The notes beneath the pieces are model-generated. The model saw nothing but the letters and a program-made list of their open reading frames with translations, searched no databases and had not been told where the DNA came from. Shown in pieces: positions 1-4,858 of a stretch of DNA of 6,106 bases (positions are counted from its first letter, which is position 1; each line of letters starts with the position of its first letter). The position numbers were made by a program, and so were the translations under genes. This stretch comes from Methanobacteriota archaeon. Its GTDB lineage: Archaea > Thermoplasmatota > Thermoplasmata > RBG-16-68-12. Location of the stretch: positions 1 to 6,106 of the forward strand of contig VBMM01000044.1 of assembly GCA_005878415.1 (NCBI GenBank). The letters run 5' to 3'.

Positions 1-52
1 AGGGGAGGTGGGCGAAAGTGCCGATCGCGTCGACCGAGACGACACGCACCAC
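1..52 (-). CDS. Possible 5' end of a HAD-like hydrolase (partial, leaves window at base 1)
   Basis: Read on the minus strand from a GTG at 52 (or the next GTG at 49), the sequence gives VVRVVSVDAIGTFAHLP and stays open to the window edge. A hydrophobic strand followed by D-A-I-G-T-F resembles HAD motif I (hhhhDxxGT[LVF]), where the first Asp is the nucleophile in phosphatases and dehalogenases; REG-2-like members often have DAxGTL at this point. Third codon positions are almost all G or C, like the neighbours. The fragment is only 17 codons, so the family call rests on one motif. A plus-strand reading that ends at a TAA at 60-62 is also open here and cannot be excluded. If real, the gene diverges from the membrane-protein gene at 106, with about 53 bp between them for two promoters. 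Confidence 0.33.
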   Translation of the reverse strand, partial: MVRVVSVDAIGTFAHLP

Positions 53-95
53 GGCGGAGTAAGTCCTTTCTAACGGCACACGCGATACTCACGAC

Positions 96-100
96 GAGGT
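96..100 (+). promoter_or_regulatory. Ribosome binding site that fixes the start of the 106-1284 gene
   Basis: GAGGT at 96-100 complements the 3' end of archaeal 16S rRNA. It lies 5 nt before ATG at 106 but only 2 nt before GTG at 103, so ATG 106 is the better start. A weak TATA-like TTTCTAA lies at 67-73. It would put the transcript start near 95 and leave a leader of about 10 nt that just contains this site; that promoter is a guess. Confidence 0.5.
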
Positions 101-105
101 CGGTG

Positions 106-1284
106 ATGCGCGGGGAACGATACCAGAACGCGATGGCGATTCTCCTCCTCGTCCTCGTGCTCGCATCCGTCCCGCTGATCCTGAACCTCTCGGGGTGGTG
201 GTTCCTCTGGACGCCCATCCTGGCGGCCCTCGCGATTCTCCCGGCCGTGTTCCTCCGGGAACCGGATCTCGGCACGGGCCCGCGGTCCCCTGCGGACGTC
301 CGCGATGCGCTGGCCTCGGCCCTCCAAGGCGCGGGCGTGTCCGTCACGGCGATGCCCGGCGCGGTCGTGACCCGGATCCAGCCCCTTTCCGCGGTTCGCT
401 TCCGATGGCGGGTCACGGACGCCGGCACGGTACTCTCCTACGACGTCCGTCCGACGCGCGCGGGGTGGGCGCTCCTTGCGGCCCTCGTGGCCACGGCCGT
501 CGGGAGCCCGCTCGCGATTGCGCTGGCTCTCGCCCTCGGATGGCGGGCCCGGAGGTTCGCCCGGAGCCGCGGGCCTGCGGCGCTGGCGGCTTCCACCGTG
601 ACGTCGGCCCCGCCTCCCAGCGACGAGGTTCGCACATTGCTCGTCGGCAGCCTGTCGTCGGGGTTGCGCGTGGTGGAGCGGGCGTACGACGCCCAGCGGA
701 AAGCGTACACGGATGCGCGAGTCCTCGCCGTCCTCGGAGGGTTCGTCCTTTGGACGGTCCTGCTCGTCAGCCTGTTCCTCGTACTGAACGGGGTCAACCT
801 CCTGACAGGCCGTTGGGAAATCCCGATCGTCGGCGCGACGACCGGGGCAATTCTCACCGGCGGCGCGCTCCTCGTCGCGTCGCGGCGACGGTACGGCGCT
901 CGGCTCTCCCGGTACCTCGACTGGACCAGCCGCCTCGGCGAGGCGATGGGTCGGGAGATGGCCCGGACGGCCGAACCGCCGTCGATCGACGCGCAGCGGA
1001 AGGCCGGCCTGAGCGCCGATCCGAAGATGGGATTCGCGATTCTTGTGCTCTCGGCCCTGAGCGCATCGATGATCGTCAACGCCGTCTACGCGGCGCTCTT
1101 TGGGATCCTTTCCGCGATCCCGATATGGGTGGCGGCGGCCGCGTTGCCTGCCGGGATCGCGGCGTTGCTCTGGCATCGTTGGCGACGGGAAGAGGACGCC
1201 CGCCTCGCGGAATCGAGGTCGACGTGGGACGCCCACGTCCGAGCGCTGCGGGCGCGCATGGATCGATTCCTTGAGGAGATGTGA
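106..1284 (+). CDS. Multi-pass membrane protein of unknown function
   Basis: I do not recognise a family. The 392-residue product has about seven hydrophobic segments, at roughly residues 9-28, 31-50, 120-145, 206-228, 238-258, 309-335 and 337-356. Two soluble parts stand out: residues 52-118, a small alpha/beta-looking segment between the second and third helices, and residues 147-205, basic at first (WRARRFARSRG) and then helical. The tail (357-392) is a charged helix rich in Arg and Glu. No catalytic motif, cysteine pair or cleavable signal peptide is evident. ATG 106 is preferred over GTG 103 because of the spacing from GAGGT at 96-100. The gene ends 3 nt before the winged-helix gene, whose ribosome binding site lies inside its last codons, so the two are probably co-transcribed and may act together. 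GC-rich third positions and the hydrophobic translation argue that this frame is the real one, not the long antisense frame. Confidence 0.82.
   Translation: MRGERYQNAMAILLLVLVLASVPLILNLSGWWFLWTPILAALAILPAVFLREPDLGTGPRSPADVRDALASALQGAGVSVTAMPGAVVTRIQPLSAVRFRWRVTDAGTVLSYDVRPTRAGWALLAALVATAVGSPLAIALALALGWRARRFARSRGPAALAASTVTSAPPPSDEVRTLLVGSLSSGLRVVERAYDAQRKAYTDARVLAVLGGFVLWTVLLVSLFLVLNGVNLLTGRWEIPIVGATTGAILTGGALLVASRRRYGARLSRYLDWTSRLGEAMGREMARTAEPPSIDAQRKAGLSADPKMGFAILVLSALSASMIVNAVYAALFGILSAIPIWVAAAALPAGIAALLWHRWRREEDARLAESRSTWDAHVRALRARMDRFLEEM
1273..1278 (+). promoter_or_regulatory. Ribosome binding site for the winged-helix gene, inside the upstream CDS
   Basis: GAGGAG at 1273-1278 lies 9 nt before the GTG at 1288 and encodes the last Glu-Glu of the membrane protein. 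It supports GTG 1288 as the start and couples translation of the two genes. The ATG at 1284-1286, overlapping the upstream stop, is in another frame and is not the start. Confidence 0.5.
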
Positions 1285-1287
1285 TGC

Positions 1288-1584
1288 GTGGCGGGAGCCG
1301 TTCGTGGGGACCGGCCGGATCTCTACGTCCTCGCGCGCCTCCTCGAACGCCTCTGGCGCGAGGACGCGCCCATGGTGAAGACGCGCCTCCAAGTCGCCGC
1401 CAACGTGAACTACGACGTCTTCAGCCGGTACCTGGAGTGGATGTCCGGGCGCGGACTCGTGTCCCTCGAGAATTCCCCGGAAGGCCACGAGCGCGTGGTC
1501 CTGACTTCGAAAGGCTACGAGGCGTACCGGCGCCTGGTGCAGTGGATCAACGAGGTCGTGCGCGGGCTCCCGCCTCATGGATGA
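1288..1584 (+). CDS. Small winged helix-turn-helix protein (HTH_45-like regulator)
   Basis: A 98-residue protein that looks like a single archaeal winged-helix domain. Helix 1 is about residues 10-24 (LYVLARLLERLW). A second helix starts at MVKTRLQVAANV (29-40). The likely recognition helix is NYDVFSRYLEWMSGRGLV (41-58), followed by a wing (VSLENSPEGHERVVLTSKG, 58-76) and a C-terminal helix that could mediate dimerisation. The order KTR...N...Y...YL..M...GLV...LT.KGYE is the pattern of the HTH_45 family, predicted archaeal DNA-binding regulators. Start GTG 1288 is backed by GAGGAG at 1273-1278; an internal ATG at 1372 (residue 29) would cut off helix 1. The gene follows the membrane-protein gene by 3 nt, so it may regulate that gene or respond to it. 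Its targets are unknown. It ends 16 bp from the end of the convergent gene on the minus strand. Confidence 0.83.
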   Translation: MAGAVRGDRPDLYVLARLLERLWREDAPMVKTRLQVAANVNYDVFSRYLEWMSGRGLVSLENSPEGHERVVLTSKGYEAYRRLVQWINEVVRGLPPHG

Positions 1585-1600
1585 CGATGTCTCGGCAGGG

Positions 1601-2218
1601 TCACGGGGGAGGAGGCGGGGTCGCCGAGGCCGCCGCGCGCGCCTGCTTCCGGCGGCGAATCGCGGACGTCTGCACGATCGCCCCGAGCACGAATACTCCG
1701 AGCCCGGCGAGCGCCGAGGTCAGCCCGCTCCCGGGACCCCGGAGGAGGTAGAGGCCGCCCGCGAGAAGCAGCCCTCCGATCGCCGCCGTGATGATGCCGA
1801 TCAGGTCGTCGATGAAGTAATACGAAACCCCGAACACGACGACGAGGACGAGCAAGGCGGCGATGAGCGGGGCGTCCATCTGGCCCGGGGTGAACGTCGC
1901 CTGGCCGTGGAGGAGTCCGTACACCGCCGCGCCGGCCAGGAGTCCGACGACGAAGGCGAGGGCCACCTTGACGAGCTTCGTGAACAGGATCGACCCGATG
2001 ACCGCGCCGACGAGCGCGAGGATCAGCGCGGTGACGATGCCGAAGCCGGTCCCGAACAGGAATCCGACCGCGCTCCCGAGCAGCGCCCCGATGAGGGACA
2101 TGACGCTCGACCAGATCCCATGGCCCCAGAACGCGAGCGCGAGGCCGATGACCACGAGGACGACGCCGATGATGACGGCGGCCTCGCCGGAGACGACCGG
2201 TAGTCCCGGAACGGCCAT
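1601..2218 (-). CDS. DUF4203 / TM7S3-TM198-like multi-pass membrane protein
   Basis: The 205-residue product is almost wholly hydrophobic, with about seven membrane segments (roughly 12-30, 36-56, 58-78, 82-104, 115-134, 137-158, 166-184). It is rich in small-residue helix-packing patterns such as GALLGSAVGFLFGTGFG (44-60) and GAVIGS (71-76). This Gly-rich repeat style and length resemble the DUF4203 / TM7S3-TM198-like domain, whose biochemical role is not established. The only strongly polar parts are FIDD (135-138), inside the membrane region, and a basic Ala/Pro tail that ends in five prolines. The ATG at 2216-2218 lacks a ribosome binding site, but a TATA box centred about 26 bp upstream fits a leaderless transcript. 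The gene lies downstream of herA on the same strand but behind a likely terminator and its own promoter, so it is probably not part of the repair operon. Confidence 0.8.
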   Translation of the reverse strand: MAVPGLPVVSGEAAVIIGVVLVVIGLALAFWGHGIWSSVMSLIGALLGSAVGFLFGTGFGIVTALILALVGAVIGSILFTKLVKVALAFVVGLLAGAAVYGLLHGQATFTPGQMDAPLIAALLVLVVVFGVSYYFIDDLIGIITAAIGGLLLAGGLYLLRGPGSGLTSALAGLGVFVLGAIVQTSAIRRRKQARAAASATPPPPP

Positions 2219-2233
2219 GCCGAACCATTCGGC
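2219..2233. promoter_or_regulatory. Perfect inverted repeat between TATA box and start codon (possible operator)
   Basis: GCCGAA-CCA-TTCGGC is a perfect 6-bp inverted repeat with a 3-nt spacer. It lies directly before the ATG of the DUF4203 gene and 6 bp downstream of its TATA box. A dimeric regulator bound here would block RNA polymerase, a common archaeal repressor position. If transcription starts further upstream, the repeat could instead form a short hairpin in the leader. The match is seen directly; the operator role is inferred. Confidence 0.4.
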
Positions 2234-2239
2234 TCGCCC

Positions 2240-2247
2240 TATAAAAA
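2240..2247 (-). promoter_or_regulatory. Archaeal TATA box for the DUF4203 gene
   Basis: TTTTTATA on the minus strand is a clear AT island in GC-rich sequence. Its centre is about 26 bp upstream of the A of the ATG at 2218, the usual archaeal distance from TATA box to transcript start, so the mRNA probably begins at or within a base or two of the start codon. This fits the lack of a ribosome binding site. The same bases form the T-tract of the herA terminator. Confidence 0.55.
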
Positions 2248-2278
2248 GACACCGCGGGCGTTCTCTTTCCCGGCGTCT
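2243..2278 (-). terminator. Hairpin plus T-tract terminator at the end of the rad50-nurA-herA operon
   Basis: On the minus strand AGACGCCG (2278-2271, sharing two bases with the herA stop codon) can pair with CGGTGTCT (2254-2247). This gives eight base pairs with one G-U wobble and a 16-nt loop. The run TTTTT (2247-2243) follows at once. A T-tract alone can end transcription in archaea; the stem strengthens the call. The tract overlaps the next gene's TATA box. Confidence 0.5.
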
Positions 2279-3830
2279 AACCGTGGCCGAAGACGTCGTC
2301 CGCGCGCTTGGCGATTTCCCGGATCCGGCCTTCGTCGACGGCCTTGGTACCGATGATGTGTTCCCGCACGTTCTCGTTGTCGTAGTCGAGGACGTCGATG
2401 ACCGTCGGGATGCGGATCGCGTCGCCGATCACCGCGACCGTCCGCAGCGGCAGCTTCGCGATGATGTTCTCCCACATCTTCTTGTCTGGGACGCCGGCAA
2501 GGGCCGCCTCGACGTCGGAAGGTTCCTTCAGCGACATGACGAGCCGGTTCGCGAGTTGGCTGCGGACTTCGTCCGAGATACGGGACGGCCGCTGGTCCAC
2601 GAGGGCCAGGATCAGATTGAACTTCCGCGTCTCCCGCGCGAGGCGGCTGAACGTGTGCGCGTACGGCGCGATCTCCGGGCTCAGGAACTTGTGGGCCTCC
2701 TCGAGGAAGAGGACGAGCCGCGGGAATTCCTCGTTCCGCTCGGTGTACAACTCGAAGAGGCGGCGGGAAAGGATGTTCGCGACGAAGAGGTACACCATCT
2801 GGTCCGTGCCGTAGTCCCCGAAGTCGAGGACGACGCTCTTCCCCTCCCGGATCGCGGCGAGGATATGGTGGAACGCGTCCTTTCCTTCCTTCGTCTCCTT
2901 GAGGAAGGGGAGTCGGTCCAACCGGCCGATTCGGCGCTTCAGGCCCTGCAGCGACATCTCGTGGGCCCGCTCCGACCCGAGGACCTCCATCGAGGCCTCT
3001 TTGATCGTCGAGATCAGGTCCCGCCCCGCACGGCCCTTTGCGATCTCGTACAGGGTGTCGACCATCGGCGACGTGAGGTCCTGCAGGGCGACGATCAGGT
3101 CCTCCGGTGTGATCTCCCGCGGGTCGAGGACGAACGGCCTCGCCTCCTTGTTCTTCGGATCGAGGGAGAGGATCTCGACCTTTCCCGGGAAGAAGAACCT
3201 CAACCCTTCCGTGTTGTCCGTCGCGCTGAAGACGCCGTATTCGCCGTGCATGTCGAAGATCAGGACGGACCCGACATCCCGGGACAGGATCCCCGCGCAC
3301 ACGAGTTTGTTGAGGATCGACTTGCCCGTCCCGGTCCGGCCGAAGATGGCGAACGGCTTCTCGACGAGCTTCTTCATGTCCAGCTGCACAAAGAAGGGCT
3401 CGACGCCCGTGATCGTCCCGAGGGTCGCGGATGTCTCGGTGACCTCGTAGATCCGCTCGACGTCCTCCCGGACGGCGTGGCGGCACGCGGAGAAATACGG
3501 CGGGATCGTCTGCGGCTCGCTCAACTTCTTGGTCTCGCGGTCGACGAGCTGGATCATCCGGAGCTTCGCCTTGCTGTAGAAGATCGGCCCGCCATACCCT
3601 TCGTGGGTCTCCGGTCGCGGCACGATTACGTCGCTGATCGTCGAGCCGGCGAGTTGGTCCGCGATGTCGCTCGGTTCGTTGAGGACGTCCTCGACGAGGC
3701 AGTAGAAGTCGTACCGCGCGCCTTCGACGATGACCGGGTACGCGATGCGGAGTTCCTCCGGATTATGCAATTGGAGCTTCGCGACGAGGCCGTCAATCAC
3801 GGACGCGGCGACGATCTCCCCGATCTTCAT
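2277..3830 (-). CDS. herA: HerA DNA translocase/helicase
   Basis: HerA forms a hexameric ATP-driven ring that moves along duplex DNA and feeds it to the NurA nuclease during end resection. The product has 517 residues, a normal length. The N-terminal beta-barrel (HAS-type) domain is about residues 1-150, starting MKIGEIVAA. Walker A is GRTGTGKS at 164-171; the HerA motif IFDMHGEYGV is at 191-200. A helical insertion spans about 240-330. Walker B is RLVLFLEEAHKF at 371-382, with the acidic pair E377/E378. The sensor-like DQRPSRIS is at 412-419, where HerA relatives usually have SQRPS. A C-terminal brace covers about 460-517. All key ATPase motifs are intact. The frame stays open far upstream, but ATG 3830 is chosen because it matches the usual HerA N-terminus and makes an ATGA overlap with the nurA stop. 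No strong ribosome binding site is visible, so translation is probably coupled to nurA. It ends with TAG. Confidence 0.95.
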   Translation of the reverse strand: MKIGEIVAASVIDGLVAKLQLHNPEELRIAYPVIVEGARYDFYCLVEDVLNEPSDIADQLAGSTISDVIVPRPETHEGYGGPIFYSKAKLRMIQLVDRETKKLSEPQTIPPYFSACRHAVREDVERIYEVTETSATLGTITGVEPFFVQLDMKKLVEKPFAIFGRTGTGKSILNKLVCAGILSRDVGSVLIFDMHGEYGVFSATDNTEGLRFFFPGKVEILSLDPKNKEARPFVLDPREITPEDLIVALQDLTSPMVDTLYEIAKGRAGRDLISTIKEASMEVLGSERAHEMSLQGLKRRIGRLDRLPFLKETKEGKDAFHHILAAIREGKSVVLDFGDYGTDQMVYLFVANILSRRLFELYTERNEEFPRLVLFLEEAHKFLSPEIAPYAHTFSRLARETRKFNLILALVDQRPSRISDEVRSQLANRLVMSLKEPSDVEAALAGVPDKKMWENIIAKLPLRTVAVIGDAIRIPTVIDVLDYDNENVREHIIGTKAVDEGRIREIAKRADDVFGHG

Positions 3831-4408
3831 CGGAGGTCCCTCGCGACCTTGTCCAGGTATTCGTGGAACGCGCTCCGCTTGCGGCCCTCGACCTGCGTGA
3901 GCCCGTCGAGGATCGTGCGCACGTCCAAGCCCATCCGGAGGGCCATCTTGATCACGGCCTCCTGGTAGACCGGTTTGAGCTGCCGCACCGTCACCGCCAT
4001 GCGGTGCGCCTCGATGAGGGGCCACGGATACCCGACGGAGACCAGGCTCTTCGCATACGCGGCGAGTTGGCCGAACGCCTCCTCGGGTCGGTCGCGGAAC
4101 GTGCCGAGGTCCACCCGGAACCACTTCCGTGCCCTCGGATGCAGGCGGGCGTAATAGATGTCCCCATAGAGGAGGCCCTCCTTCAGCGCTTCCGCGGCCT
4201 TCGGCGCGCGGGCGTACGCGATCGCGTCGGCCGGCAAGCGGTCCTGGCAACGGGCCATGAGCTCCTCGTCCGTCAGCGTGTGGCCGAACGAATGCAACTG
4301 GCTGTCCTTCGAGATTCCGACGAGGACGTGTCCGCGTTTCTCGCAGACCTGGACGAGCCGCTCCATGACGGAGAATTGCTTCGGGAACTCGGAGAGGGTG
4401 CCGTCCAC
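3827..4408 (-). CDS. nurA: NurA nuclease, C-terminal portion (downstream of an in-frame stop)
   Basis: This is the second half of NurA, the 5'-3' nuclease that works with HerA in double-strand-break resection. It carries the second catalytic Asp in VDGTLSEFPK (D152 of the joined protein), the conserved GISKDSQ segment after it, and the C-terminal YPWPLIEAH motif. The Tyr and His of that motif (Y277 and H285 joined) are eight residues apart, the same spacing as the active-site Tyr and His reported for Sulfolobus NurA. The frame is the same as that of the upstream half, running back to the TAA at 4460-4462 with no frameshift. The first usable start after the stop is GTG 4408, immediately before the catalytic Asp, so restarting there would remove the preceding strand. 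GAAGGG lies 12 nt before it, rather far for a ribosome binding site. The stop overlaps the herA start (ATGA). On its own this fragment is unlikely to be an active nuclease. Confidence 0.85.
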   Translation of the reverse strand: MDGTLSEFPKQFSVMERLVQVCEKRGHVLVGISKDSQLHSFGHTLTDEELMARCQDRLPADAIAYARAPKAAEALKEGLLYGDIYYARLHPRARKWFRVDLGTFRDRPEEAFGQLAAYAKSLVSVGYPWPLIEAHRMAVTVRQLKPVYQEAVIKMALRMGLDVRTILDGLTQVEGRKRSAFHEYLDKVARDLR

Positions 4409-4459
4409 GGCAACGACGCACCCTTCGAGGTCGTCCGCGAAATTGATCGCGGTCTGCCC

Positions 4460-4462
4460 TTA
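4460..4462 (-). other. In-frame TAA interrupting nurA
   Basis: The minus strand reads CTG ATC TAA GGG CAG ACC with the frame kept on both sides. Removing the stop gives a 343-residue NurA of normal length. Codon 133 sits 19 residues before the second catalytic Asp. The context R-L-I-stop-G-Q-T-A fits the NurA motif II pattern R..E...A, which would make the lost residue the metal-binding Glu; GAA to TAA is a one-base change. The motif placement is inferred. Confidence 0.8.
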
Positions 4463-4858
4463 GATCAGCCGACGGTACTCGTTCACCATGTCCCGCGGCT
4501 GCTCCTCCCTTCGCTCCTTCGTGAACTCGAAGAGGGAGCGATGCAGCTCGTCCTGCGTCGCGACGAACTCCTCGAACGTCGAGACACCGACCATGCGCTG
4601 CACGAGACGCCAGTCCTTCCGCCGGAACGCATGCCCGTCGAACGCGTACCGGAGCAACCCGACGGAGATCAGCGCGAGCCACCAAGATGACAGGTTGAGG
4701 AGGAACGAATACGAGCCGTCGACCGCAATCATGTCCTTCGCGGGGTCCGCGCAGCGGAAGGTCCGGAAGTCCGGCACTTCCTCCGGCGGCAGCGGCACGT
4801 CCCGGTGGTGCTTTACGAGGAGCTCGAGCTCCCGGCGCATGTCATCGACATAGCTCAT
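4460..4858 (-). CDS. nurA: NurA nuclease, N-terminal portion (ends at an in-frame stop)
   Basis: This 132-residue frame is the first part of NurA. The first catalytic metal-binding Asp is D47 in KDMIAVDGSYSFLLNL, the NurA motif I (AVDGS). It is followed by a hydrophobic strand (SSWWLALISVGLLRYAF) and a helical region up to MVNEYRRLI, where a TAA ends the frame. The matching C-terminal half continues in the same frame 17 codons before GTG 4408. Translation starts at ATG 4858, which overlaps the rad50 stop (ATGA), so it is probably coupled to Rad50. Without the second Asp and the C-terminal Tyr/His motif, this piece alone cannot form the known active site. Annotators may treat 3827-4858 as one gene with an internal stop, either a pseudogene or a base error. 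The intact operon layout and the otherwise normal sequence favour a recent nonsense change or an error over long decay. Confidence 0.83.
   Translation of the reverse strand: MSYVDDMRRELELLVKHHRDVPLPPEEVPDFRTFRCADPAKDMIAVDGSYSFLLNLSSWWLALISVGLLRYAFDGHAFRRKDWRLVQRMVGVSTFEEFVATQDELHRSLFEFTKERREEQPRDMVNEYRRLI

Noticed and set aside
70..1578. 502-codon open frame on the minus strand
   Set aside because: It lies antisense to the membrane-protein and winged-helix genes. Its product is an Arg/Pro/Gly-rich low-complexity sequence with no fold-like pattern, as expected from the complement of GC-rich coding DNA.
1281..1751. Alternative plus-strand frame over the winged-helix gene, starting at the overlapping GTG/ATG
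   Set aside because: It runs out of frame with the HTH-like protein, gives a Pro/Arg-rich product, and crosses into the antisense of the DUF4203 gene.
1863..3968. 701-codon open frame on the plus strand
   Set aside because: It is antisense to herA and to the DUF4203 gene, both supported by clear motifs. Its Arg/Asp/Glu-rich translation is a product of GC-biased third positions on the other strand.
4408..4462. Frameshift as the cause of the split nurA
   Set aside because: Codon-by-codon reading shows both halves in the same frame (54 bases from the first base of the stop to the GTG). A substitution is enough; no indel is needed.
4460..4462. Selenocysteine or pyrrolysine recoding of the nurA stop
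   Set aside because: Those use TGA and TAG. The codon here is TAA, with no known archaeal recoding, and TGA and TAG both serve as normal stops for other genes in the window.
3831..4685. Upstream extension of the herA frame to 4685
   Set aside because: The frame is open, but the extra 285 residues are Arg/Gly-rich and overlap nurA in a different frame. The ATG at 3830 starts a standard HerA N-terminus and forms an ATGA overlap.
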